Shown: one piece after another, positions 1 through 5,450 of the stretch
Layout: every line of letters starts with the position of its first letter
Numbering within the stretch: position 1 is the first letter of the stretch
Source of the DNA: Planctomycetota bacterium
GTDB taxonomy: Bacteria > Planctomycetota > GCA-002687715 > DRQF01
NCBI GenBank assembly: GCA_015485455.1
Contig: WFTN01000298.1
Coordinates: 1 to 5,450 of the forward strand
Length of the DNA: 5,450 nucleotides
Direction: 5' to 3'
Translations under genes and position numbers: made by a program
The notes under the pieces: model-generated
Told to the model about the DNA's origin: nothing
The model's database searches: none
Seen by the model: only the letters and a program-made list of their open reading frames with translations

Positions 1-419
1 CCAGCATCAGCGGCCACGCTACCGGGGTGTACTTTCGAGACATAAACTCCACTGCCCACAGTAACCCCCAAAATAAGCCCACCATCAGGGAAACTCGCTG
101 GCAAGCGAAACTTGAGATTGACGATTTTACCATCACGACGGACAGCAAAATTTGACTGGGTTCCCGCAACCGCTGCGTCCTTGGCTTTCAGGACGTCATC
201 GATGCCAGCGATCAATCGACTGCCCCAAGCTGTGAGGTAGTCGCCGCTATGAAGACCGGCCTCCGCCGCTATGGAACCCTCTGAAACGGTATCAATTACA
301 ATGCCATCAACTTCCAAACTCACACCCAGCTTAGGTTTAGAGCCGAATTGAGCCGTAGAAGTTAAACATGCGACGGCCGAGAAAATGGCAGCCAAAGCCA
401 GATACGAGAGAGTCTTCAT
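1..419 (-). CDS. Secreted PDZ-repeat protein, 3' end missing (runs off left edge)
   Basis: About 140 N-terminal residues are visible; the frame is open to the left edge, so the C-terminus is missing. The ATG at 419-417 follows a good CAGGAG ribosome-binding site (433-428) with an 8-nt spacer. Residues 1-23 form a Sec signal peptide: lysine at 2, a hydrophobic core of Leu/Ala/Ile/Phe, and a likely signal peptidase I site after Ser-Thr-Ala (21-23). Cys18 sits in AVAC, a poor lipobox, so a lipoprotein is possible but less likely. Residues 30-107 read as a PDZ domain: LGVSLEV at the carboxylate-binding loop, then a GSIAAEAGLHSGD segment (48-60) of the kind that precedes the second PDZ strand pair, then FAVRRDGK. 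A second PDZ domain starts near 116 (LILGVTV, then HPGSVAADAG). PDZ domains bind peptide C-termini or loops, often in envelope proteases and secretion proteins. No protease domain is visible, so the function is unknown. It lies 110 nt downstream of the SH3 gene in the same direction. Confidence 0.85.
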   Translation of the reverse strand, partial: MKTLSYLALAAIFSAVACLTSTAQFGSKPKLGVSLEVDGIVIDTVSEGSIAAEAGLHSGDYLTAWGSRLIAGIDDVLKAKDAAVAGTQSNFAVRRDGKIVNLKFRLPASFPDGGLILGVTVGSGVYVSKVHPGSVAADA

Positions 420-427
420 TGATTTTG

Positions 428-433
428 CTCCTG
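428..433 (-). promoter_or_regulatory. Ribosome-binding site of the PDZ gene
   Basis: CAGGAG on the minus strand, 8 nt upstream of the ATG at 419. It fixes the start of the truncated PDZ gene and agrees with the signal peptide beginning there. Confidence 0.7.
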
Positions 434-476
434 ATTATTCCAGTCAACCTCTCATGGAGGTGTGATTCCATACGAA

Positions 477-514
477 TGGCACCTAGGATGACTCCCAGGT
501 GCCACGATTTTTTT
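477..514 (+). terminator. Strong hairpin with T-tract on the plus-strand side
   Basis: TGGCACCT (477-484) and AGGTGCCA (497-504) form a perfect 8-bp stem. After one A/C mismatch, three more pairs (486-488 with 493-495) close a 4-nt loop (TGAC). On the plus strand the stem is followed by CGA and then seven T (508-514), the form of an intrinsic terminator. On the minus strand, where all genes lie, the hairpin follows the SH3 gene stop codon by about 25 nt, but the bases after it are TTCGTAT, a poor U-tract. It may be a weak or bidirectional terminator for the SH3 gene, a block to antisense transcription coming from the left, or a structure in the leader of the PDZ gene. The hairpin is directly visible; the function is inferred. 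Confidence 0.55.
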
Positions 515-529
515 CGCTCGTGAGACTCT

Positions 530-1696
530 TTATTCGAGGATTTCAAGGCGAAGAATCTTGACTCTCTCAAGCTTTGAGCCTGGAGCAGGAGACTGCATTT
601 CCCACTTGGTGATACCGATCTTCTTGTCGTGAAATTCACTCAGATCATAACGGTCAGAAGTGACGTGGTAGCGACTTTCCGATCCCTTCGTGAGCTTCCA
701 GGTGGGCGTTGTGCCAACCCCCAAATAGACCCGGTGCAAGTTGCCGATCCCCAAACGAAGGAAGCGAGACTTAGAAGACGCGGCAGATGCTTTTTCAGCT
801 TCCTTCTTGGTTCTGAAATTCTGTAAATCTCGGGCATATTCGGCGTCCCGTCGTTTCTGATCCAGTTCAAGTTTCTTCATTTGCGCGTCCGCTGCTGCGA
901 AGCGACGAGCGGTGTCTTCCTTTCCTTTGAGATAGGCGATTTTCTCCCCAGCTGCTTGTGAAAGAGGAGAATTCGCTGGGGCTTGCCCACCGATTGCCTC
1001 AAACTCCGTGCGAAGACTGACCAAAGTTTCAAGATTCGGGCGCCCAGCCAACTCGCGAGCCATGCGCGCTTCGGCCAAATCAAAACGGCTTTGCAGGGTA
1101 TCTTCTTGTTCAATCTGCAAGACATGCTTGGATGACATGTTGCCAGTTTTCAGCAAAGCTAAACGGGCCTTTTGATCGAGGATAGCGAACTGAGATGCGG
1201 CAGCAGTCTGATCTGGAGCCGGTTTGACATAATTCTTGTGAACGAAAACGTGGGTTGATGCCGGAGCCAACACCCGAAGCCAGTCATTGTCAACGCGGTC
1301 CAAGACCATCACGGTTTGATTCGATCGGAGGGACCCCATGATAGGCCAATCCATGTTGGGGTGAGGCCGCAAGGAAAGGCGGCCCACTAAGACGCGGCCC
1401 CGCCCATTTTCGCCCACGGCGATAAACTGCTGCTCACCCCGTTTCTCTAGGACATATGCCGCAACACCGCCGGGAAATCGAATCTCAGCGAATTGACCTT
1501 TGATGCCAAACATACGGACCAAATCACCAACGCCAGCCTTGCCTAACTGAGCATCAGGGACTCCAGCCCCGGATTTAACCGGTGTGTTCCGGTGGGTAAT
1601 GACCCCGTAGAGCGTCGCCGTCTGAGCCAAGCTCAGTCCACCCAAGACACCAACAAAAAGAGCAGCCAAAAGTATCTTGTAAACAAGTATTCGCAT
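530..1696 (-). CDS. Exported protein with two SH3-like domains, coiled coil and C-terminal beta module
   Basis: The function is not known. Numbering here counts from the GTG at 1699, one codon upstream. Either that GTG or the ATG at 1696 could be the start: a CGGAG motif at 1711-1707 lies 7 nt from the GTG and 10 nt from the ATG. I chose the ATG, a one-residue difference. Residues 1-25 are a signal peptide (Arg3, Lys8, core LLAALFVGVLGG, likely cleavage in SLA|Q), so export is expected. Residues 28-85 and 101-158 look like two bacterial SH3-like domains; the second is clearer, with SLRPHPNMDWPIMGSL, then VMVLDRVDNDWLRVLAP, then VHKNYV. Residues 165-310 are rich in Ala, Glu, Lys, Arg and Gln and probably form a helical or coiled-coil stalk, broken near 236-246 by a Gly/Pro/Asn stretch. 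Residues 311-389 look beta-rich (YHVTSDRYDLSEFHDKKIGI), possibly an OB-like fold. There is no C-terminal membrane helix, unlike E. coli YgiM, which also has a signal peptide, SH3 domain and coiled coil. SH3-like domains often bind cell-wall peptides, so a periplasmic or peptidoglycan-associated role is plausible. The stop is TAA. Confidence 0.88.
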   Translation of the reverse strand: MRILVYKILLAALFVGVLGGLSLAQTATLYGVITHRNTPVKSGAGVPDAQLGKAGVGDLVRMFGIKGQFAEIRFPGGVAAYVLEKRGEQQFIAVGENGRGRVLVGRLSLRPHPNMDWPIMGSLRSNQTVMVLDRVDNDWLRVLAPASTHVFVHKNYVKPAPDQTAAASQFAILDQKARLALLKTGNMSSKHVLQIEQEDTLQSRFDLAEARMARELAGRPNLETLVSLRTEFEAIGGQAPANSPLSQAAGEKIAYLKGKEDTARRFAAADAQMKKLELDQKRRDAEYARDLQNFRTKKEAEKASAASSKSRFLRLGIGNLHRVYLGVGTTPTWKLTKGSESRYHVTSDRYDLSEFHDKKIGITKWEMQSPAPGSKLERVKILRLEILE

Positions 1697-1706
1697 CACC
1701 GTGAGT

Positions 1707-1711
1707 CTCCG
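1707..1711 (-). promoter_or_regulatory. Ribosome-binding site of the SH3 gene; leaves GTG or ATG start open
   Basis: CGGAG on the minus strand. It is 7 nt from the GTG at 1699-1697 and 10 nt from the adjacent in-frame ATG at 1696-1694. Both spacings are acceptable, so the exact start cannot be settled from sequence alone. Confidence 0.5.
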
Positions 1712-1718
1712 ACTTGAT

Positions 1719-1746
1719 CCCTAAGCCCATGGCAACCATGGCAGGG
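1719..1746 (-). other. Leader hairpin just upstream of the SH3 gene ribosome-binding site
   Basis: Two copies of the self-complementary CCATGG (1727-1732 and 1736-1741), separated by three bases, form a 6-bp stem. G1725 with C1742 (one bulged base) and CCCT (1719-1722) with AGGG (1743-1746) extend it. It ends about 8 nt before the SH3 gene ribosome-binding site, so folding could affect ribosome access. There is no U-tract after it, so it is not a terminator. The CCATGG copies also belong to a short direct repeat, TGCCATGGT/TGCCATGGG on the minus strand. The role is inferred only. Confidence 0.4.
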
Positions 1747-1757
1747 TAATTGGACGT

Positions 1758-1789
1758 ATGGGCCCAGACATCCGAGAGTCCAGACCCAT
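1758..1789 (-). other. 12-bp leader hairpin with G-U pairs specific to minus-strand RNA
   Basis: In the minus-strand RNA the arms at 1789-1778 and 1769-1758 form 12 consecutive pairs, nine Watson-Crick and three G-U, around an 8-nt loop (1770-1777). On the plus strand the three G-U positions become C/A or A/C mismatches, so the structure is good in only one direction, that of the SH3 gene. It lies 11 nt upstream of the CCATGG hairpin. Together they look like a structured 5' leader. I do not recognise a known riboswitch or leader family. Confidence 0.4.
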
Positions 1790-1851
1790 GAACTTTATGA
1801 AAGAACGGGGACCAACAAAGACAAAGACACAATCGCCGGGAGAGTTGTCGC

Positions 1852-1895
1852 AAAACGCTTCAGATCAGCGATTTAGAGTGCCTTCTCAGGAAGGC
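1852..1895 (-). terminator. Weak candidate terminator after larC
   Basis: About 23 nt after the larC stop, the minus strand has a 6-bp hairpin, GCCTTC-CTGA-GAAGGC (1895-1880). Ten nt further is a 4-bp hairpin, CGCT/AGCG (1870-1867 with 1859-1856), followed directly by TTTT (1855-1852). Neither is strong alone. The position after the last gene of the three-gene cluster fits a leaky or composite terminator. No other evidence supports it. Confidence 0.25.
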
Positions 1896-1918
1896 CCAAA
1901 GGATGGGTTAGAGCCATG

Positions 1919-3163
1919 TTAGCGGTTTTCGCGAAAAGTGCGTTCAACAAGAGCCATGACTTCGATCAAAGAGATGCCCGAAGCCTTGGCTAATCGATCA
2001 CAATCGACGAATTCTGGAGTGGCTTTGATCACTTCCCCGTGGAGGATGCCTAGCTTGATCCGAGCGCCTCCCAGGGGTGTGTGAACCGTGACCACTTGGC
2101 GCTCCAAAGATCTCCGCTGCGTGTCATGGCGGCGAACTCCAAATGTCGAAGTCGACCTCAGGATAATATCTTCCAGGTGCGAAGCCTTGTCAGGAGTCGC
2201 AACAACGGTCAGCAAGAACCCTGGACGGTTTTTCTTCATTTGAACCGATTGGATCAGAACGTCGAGGGCACCGGCATCCTCCAAGAGTTGGCGCGCTTGC
2301 CCCATGATCTCGCCACTGCAATCATCAACTTGAGTTTCGAGTACCGTGATGGTTTCTCTTGAGGTGCATGGATCTTCCCCCGCTGAGACACGAAAGAGCT
2401 GAGCTCTCACAACATTCGGTGGGTCAGCTCGATCGGCTGTTCCAGCCCCATATCCTATGGCCTGAAGAACCAAGTCACCACAGGGGTGAAAGTCGTCCAC
2501 GAGCACCTTGAGAATTGCGGCTCCCGTTGGTGTCAGAAGTTCGTCTTCCACCTCCGTCCTTCGTACCGGAAGCCCAAGCAAGATCTCGGCGGTTGCCGGC
2601 GCCGGAATTGGAACTTCACCATGCGCCATTCGCCTGACGCCTCGGCCAATACCGATCGCCGAGCATGTCACTCTTGAAATACCCAAAAGCTCAACAGCTA
2701 AAGCCGCAGCACAAACGTCGACAATGCTATCGATGGCACCCACTTCATGAAAATGAACCTCTTCCACGGAGGTTCCATGAACTCGCGCTTCAGCTTCGGC
2801 GATTGTTCTGAAGATGGCCAAAGCCCGCGCTTCCGTCCCTGGGGAGAATTGCCCCCGACGAATGGTTTCGATGATCCTACGATAACTACGTCCGTGACTA
2901 TGGCTATGAGACGACTGGTGGTCGTGGAAACGATCTTCCGTCTGCTCACGGCCCTCTGCGGTGATGTGTACTGCAACATGGCAAGCCCGAATGGCCCCCC
3001 TCTTGACTTCCTCCGATGTGATTCGAAAGTTATCAAGGGGGAGCTTTCGCAATTCGTTTTCGAGCACCTGGAGATCGAGACCACAGTCGATGAGGGCGGC
3101 CACAAACATATCCCCAGCCATGCCAGATGACGGGTCTAGATGGAGCCCAAGATCTCCGCACAA
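1919..3163 (-). CDS. larC: LarC, nickel insertion enzyme for the nickel-pincer nucleotide cofactor
   Basis: LarC (formerly DUF111) is a cytoplasmic, CTP-dependent cyclometallase. It inserts nickel into pyridinium-3,5-bisthiocarboxylic acid mononucleotide to complete the cofactor of lactate racemase LarA and its relatives. Family signatures along the 414 residues: LHLDPSSGMAGDMF (7-20); a His-rich loop DRFHDHQSSHSHSH (77-90), probably a nickel-binding stretch; AEAEARVHG (122-130); VHFHEVGAIDSIVDV (136-150); HGEVPIPAPATAEILLGLPV (181-200); ELLTPTGAA (208-216); GYGAG (237-241); PPNVVR (248-253); the C-terminal-part motif ETQVDDCSGE (276-285, where Met is commoner than Cys282); ALDV (299-302); MKKNRPG (309-315); and PEFVDC near the end. 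Both halves lie in one frame, unlike Lactobacillus plantarum, where a programmed frameshift joins LarC1 and LarC2. The chosen start is TTG, with no clear ribosome-binding site, 13 nt after the mutase stop; the next Met (15) would destroy the conserved LDPSSG motif. The larA, larB and larE genes are not in the window. Confidence 0.93.
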   Translation of the reverse strand: MCGDLGLHLDPSSGMAGDMFVAALIDCGLDLQVLENELRKLPLDNFRITSEEVKRGAIRACHVAVHITAEGREQTEDRFHDHQSSHSHSHGRSYRRIIETIRRGQFSPGTEARALAIFRTIAEAEARVHGTSVEEVHFHEVGAIDSIVDVCAAALAVELLGISRVTCSAIGIGRGVRRMAHGEVPIPAPATAEILLGLPVRRTEVEDELLTPTGAAILKVLVDDFHPCGDLVLQAIGYGAGTADRADPPNVVRAQLFRVSAGEDPCTSRETITVLETQVDDCSGEIMGQARQLLEDAGALDVLIQSVQMKKNRPGFLLTVVATPDKASHLEDIILRSTSTFGVRRHDTQRRSLERQVVTVHTPLGGARIKLGILHGEVIKATPEFVDCDRLAKASGISLIEVMALVERTFRENR

Positions 3164-3176
3164 AGATTTATGAGAG

Positions 3177-4508
3177 TTAATCTTCAGGATCTCCGAGTAT
3201 GTCCATGAGTCGTTGCTTGCACACCTTCATGGTCTCATCGTCGTCGGCTTCCACGTTCAGGCGCAACAAAGGTTCCGTATTGCTCTTTCGTACATTGAAC
3301 CACCAATGATCATATTCAACGGTAATGCCATCGAGATCGGAGAATTTGCCATCGGAGAATTCTTCTTTGAGGCGAGCAATCATCCCGTCTTTGTCTTCGA
3401 TATGAAAATTAACTTCGCCAGTAGCCGGATAGCGAAGTAGTGGTTTCGCCAGTTCAGAGAGCTTCTTGCCATCGCGTTGCATGATCTCGAGAACAAGCAA
3501 CATGGCAATCACACCACTGTCCGAAGTGAAGTTGTCTTTGAAATAGTAGTGTCCTGAAAGTTCACCACCGAAGACGGCATCCTTTGCCCGCATGGTTGCT
3601 TTGATGAAGCTATGGCCCACTCTTTCCTTGATGGGAACACCACCAGCAGCTTCCACTTCTTCGGCAACAACCCGACTCGAGCGCAGGTCATAGACCACGT
3701 GAGCACCGGGGTGGCGATTGAGCATCTCCTTGGCAACAATGGCCGTCATGATGTCGTTGGCAACAATTTCGCCGTTTTCATCAACGAAGGCACAGCGATC
3801 AGCATCCCCATCATAGGCCAAACCAATGTCAGCTCCGTTTTCTTTTACCTTGGCCATCACGTCCAACATGTTCTCAACTTTGAGAGGGTTGGCTTCATGA
3901 TTGGGGAATGTGCCGTCCAACTTGAAGTATAGGCAATCCGCATCAATCTGCAAGCGCTCTAAGACTGGCGGCAATTCAAAGCCTGCCATGCCGTTGCCCG
4001 CATCAATCACGCACTTTAGGTCGATCTTCGTCTTGATGAATGACGCCACGTGATCGACATAACCTGTGCCTATGGCCACGTCTTTTCGGCTACCTGGCTG
4101 GTCCACCGGAGCAGGCAAGTCTTGAGCACAAGCATTTTCCATCTCGACAATGCCCGTGTCGTAACCCACAGGAACACATCCTGCCCGACAGAATTTCATC
4201 CCGATGTATTGGGAAGGATTGTGAGAAGCGGTGATTTGCACACCACCGTTAACTCCCATGCTTCCGATAGCATAATAGGTCATGGGCGTTGACGCCAAGC
4301 CAATGAATATCACATCGGCCCCCTGGGATTGAGCCCCTTTCATGAATGCTTCCGAAATACTCGGAGCGCAATCGCGCATATCATGCCCAACAACAATGGG
4401 CCCACCGCCAATGAGCTTGACGAAACTTGCCCCAATTTTTTCAGCTAAGGTCTCATCAATCTCTTCGCCGTAGATACCGCGAACGTCGTAAGCTTTGAAA
4501 ACACTCAT
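3177..4508 (-). CDS. manB: Phosphomannomutase/phosphoglucomutase
   Basis: A cytoplasmic alpha-D-phosphohexomutase that interconverts mannose 6-phosphate and mannose 1-phosphate, and usually glucose 6- and 1-phosphate too, supplying sugar nucleotides for polysaccharides and lipopolysaccharide. The 443 residues are close to the family's usual ~450-460 and show all four active-site elements: catalytic serine loop TASHNP (93-98, phospho-Ser95), Mg2+ loop DGDADR (233-238), sugar-specificity loop GELSGH (315-320) and phosphate-binding loop RKSNTEPLLR (407-416). GELSGH resembles the GEMSGH of mannose/glucose mutases rather than the loops of phosphoglucosamine mutases. The N-terminal FKAYDVRGIYG (4-14) is also typical. 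The ATG at 4508 has an AGGAG site (4519-4515) 6 nt upstream that overlaps the aldolase stop codon. The next gene, larC, follows after 13 nt. The preferred hexose cannot be settled from sequence, so the symbol (manB, also used as cpsG or algC in other species) is provisional. Confidence 0.93.
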   Translation of the reverse strand: MSVFKAYDVRGIYGEEIDETLAEKIGASFVKLIGGGPIVVGHDMRDCAPSISEAFMKGAQSQGADVIFIGLASTPMTYYAIGSMGVNGGVQITASHNPSQYIGMKFCRAGCVPVGYDTGIVEMENACAQDLPAPVDQPGSRKDVAIGTGYVDHVASFIKTKIDLKCVIDAGNGMAGFELPPVLERLQIDADCLYFKLDGTFPNHEANPLKVENMLDVMAKVKENGADIGLAYDGDADRCAFVDENGEIVANDIMTAIVAKEMLNRHPGAHVVYDLRSSRVVAEEVEAAGGVPIKERVGHSFIKATMRAKDAVFGGELSGHYYFKDNFTSDSGVIAMLLVLEIMQRDGKKLSELAKPLLRYPATGEVNFHIEDKDGMIARLKEEFSDGKFSDLDGITVEYDHWWFNVRKSNTEPLLRLNVEADDDETMKVCKQRLMDILGDPED

Positions 4509-4514
4509 CTTTTT

Positions 4515-4519
4515 CTCCT
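4515..4519 (-). promoter_or_regulatory. Mutase ribosome-binding site overlapping the aldolase stop
   Basis: AGGAG on the minus strand, 6 nt from the mutase ATG. Its first two bases are the last two of the aldolase TAG stop (4520-4518), so ribosomes finishing the aldolase stand on the mutase initiation site. This supports co-transcription and translational coupling. Confidence 0.7.
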
Positions 4520-5450
4520 AAGGCAATGATACGGCGAGAACGCGATCCACGTCCCTATCGTCAATATCTTTGTGGGTAACAAATCTCAAGGTGTCATCAT
4601 TCAATGCCAAGGTCAAGACATCATGGGCTGCACACGCGTCAACGAAACGATGAGCCCTTCCAGGACAAGTGACATAGACAAGGTTTGTGTCGGGCATCAC
4701 TACATCAAATCCATCTTTGGCGTTAAGCCCAGAGGCCAAGGTCTTAGCACGCCGATGGTCATCGACTAAGCGACTCCTCATATCGCGCAGAGCCAACAAC
4801 CCAGCGGCCGCAATGACCCCAGCTTGGCGCATCCCGCCGCCGAATAGCTTTCGGACACGACGAGCAGCGCAAATGAACTCCCTGTTGCCCACAAGAACTG
4901 TTCCAACAGGAGCGGCAAGTCCCTTCGAAAGACAACAAGAAAGCGAGTCAGCGCAGGCCCCATAGTCAGCCAAAGAAATGCCTGTCTCCGCAGCGGCGTT
5001 GCAAATCCGCGCTCCATCGATATGCAATTTCAGTTGATGGCGGGCAGCAAAATCCTTGGCGGCTTCCATGTAATCAATTGGAAGAATGGCACCACCTGCT
5101 GAATTGTGAGTGTTTTCAAGAACAAGAAGACTCGTGACAGGAAAATGAGGATCATCCCCCCGCACCAAAGTTTCGAGTTCTTCGATGGGCATCACCCCCC
5201 GCTGACCTCTAACCGCTCGCGCCTGAAGACCTGACAGTTGTGCCAAGCCTCCCTGTTCATAGAGAAAAATGTGGCTCGTTGCTTCCAACAAGACTTCTCC
5301 GTCGCGCTCACAATGGAGACGGCAAGCAATCTGATTGGCCATGGTTCCCGATGGCACATAAATGGCCGATTCTTTGCCGAATGTTCGAGCTGCGTAGTCC
5401 TCCAACTCTAAGACACTGGGATCATCACCAAAAACATCGTCTCCCACTGG
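4518..5450 (-). CDS. ltaE: Low-specificity L-threonine aldolase, 5' end missing (runs off right edge)
   Basis: A cytoplasmic PLP enzyme of fold type I that cleaves L-threonine or L-allo-threonine to glycine and acetaldehyde. The frame is open to the right edge. The apparent GTG start at 5447 is really the Val of the conserved PVGDDVFGDDP, which sits about 24 residues into the E. coli protein, so roughly 24 residues and the true start lie outside. Counting that Val as 1, the visible signatures are SGTMANQ (33-39, PLP phosphate region), SHIFLYEQGG (58-67, with the ring-stacking His59), ENTHN (111-115), HIDGARICNA (142-151, Asp144 contacting the PLP nitrogen), DSLSCCLSKG (167-176, Schiff-base Lys175), GGGMRQAG (203-210) and RFVTHKDI near the end. 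These match the low-specificity LtaE group. All catalytic residues are present. The stop is TAG; it is the first visible gene of the cluster with the mutase and larC. Confidence 0.93.
   Translation of the reverse strand, partial: PVGDDVFGDDPSVLELEDYAARTFGKESAIYVPSGTMANQIACRLHCERDGEVLLEATSHIFLYEQGGLAQLSGLQARAVRGQRGVMPIEELETLVRGDDPHFPVTSLLVLENTHNSAGGAILPIDYMEAAKDFAARHQLKLHIDGARICNAAAETGISLADYGACADSLSCCLSKGLAAPVGTVLVGNREFICAARRVRKLFGGGMRQAGVIAAAGLLALRDMRSRLVDDHRRAKTLASGLNAKDGFDVVMPDTNLVYVTCPGRAHRFVDACAAHDVLTLALNDDTLRFVTHKDIDDRDVDRVLAVSLP

Noticed and set aside
337..639. Minus-strand frame of 100 codons spanning the SH3 gene end and PDZ gene start
   Set aside because: It crosses the intergenic hairpin and is out of frame with both supported genes; the signal peptide and ribosome-binding site support the PDZ frame instead.
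1790..1830. Possible sigma-70 promoter for the SH3 gene (TTGTCT and a TTCATA/TAAAGT stretch on the minus strand)
   Set aside because: The -35 matches four of six bases but the -10 at 17-nt spacing is poor, and better -10 matches have wrong spacing; too weak to list as a feature.
1575..1853. Minus-strand frame of 92 codons starting at TTG and overlapping the SH3 gene start, possibly a leader peptide
   Set aside because: Its Cys, Trp and His content is unlike a real protein, and it overlaps over 120 nt of the SH3 gene in another frame.
2747..3130. Plus-strand open frame of 127 codons
   Set aside because: It lies entirely opposite larC, whose family motifs are clear throughout, and its translation shows no recognisable domain.
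3612..3932. Plus-strand open frame of 106 codons
   Set aside because: It is antisense to the mutase, including the DGDADR region, with no plausible start signal or domain; a shadow of the real frame.
5445..5447. GTG as the start of the threonine aldolase
   Set aside because: The codon encodes the Val of the conserved PVGDDVFG motif, the frame is open upstream to the edge, and about 24 conserved N-terminal residues would be missing.

Overview
The window carries five protein-coding genes, all on the minus strand, read from right to left. Base composition is close to even. The visible signals are typical of bacteria: AGGAG-type ribosome-binding sites, short or no gaps between metabolic genes, and Sec-type signal peptides. 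I cannot name the organism. Two adjacent secreted proteins, one with SH3-like domains and a coiled coil and one with tandem PDZ domains, suggest a Gram-negative-type envelope, perhaps Verrucomicrobiota or Planctomycetota. That is a weak guess from gene style, not from any marker gene.

Right half (1919-5450): a tight metabolic cluster. A low-specificity L-threonine aldolase (ltaE, its first ~24 residues beyond the right edge) is followed after 9 nt by a phosphomannomutase/phosphoglucomutase. That is followed after 13 nt by larC, the nickel-inserting enzyme of the nickel-pincer nucleotide cofactor pathway. The spacing indicates one transcript. The aldolase stop codon lies inside the mutase ribosome-binding site, and larC begins at a TTG with no ribosome-binding site of its own, so both downstream genes are probably translationally coupled. 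The three enzymes share no obvious pathway. The larC partners (larA, larB, larE) are not in the window.

Left half (1-1918): two predicted exported proteins of unassigned function. A 388-389-residue protein has a signal peptide, two SH3-like domains, a charged helical region and a C-terminal beta-rich module. Downstream lies the start of a PDZ-repeat protein that runs off the left edge. The 219-nt gap between larC and the SH3 gene holds a weak candidate terminator and, nearer the SH3 gene, two hairpins that fold best in the minus-strand RNA. A strong hairpin between the SH3 and PDZ genes has its T-tract on the plus-strand side, opposite to the direction of the genes.

I found no mobile element, CRISPR array, rRNA or tRNA gene, and no convincing evidence of a new multi-gene system. 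The items most worth a second look are the structured SH3 leader, the reversed terminator, the unusual larC start, and the SH3-PDZ gene pair.
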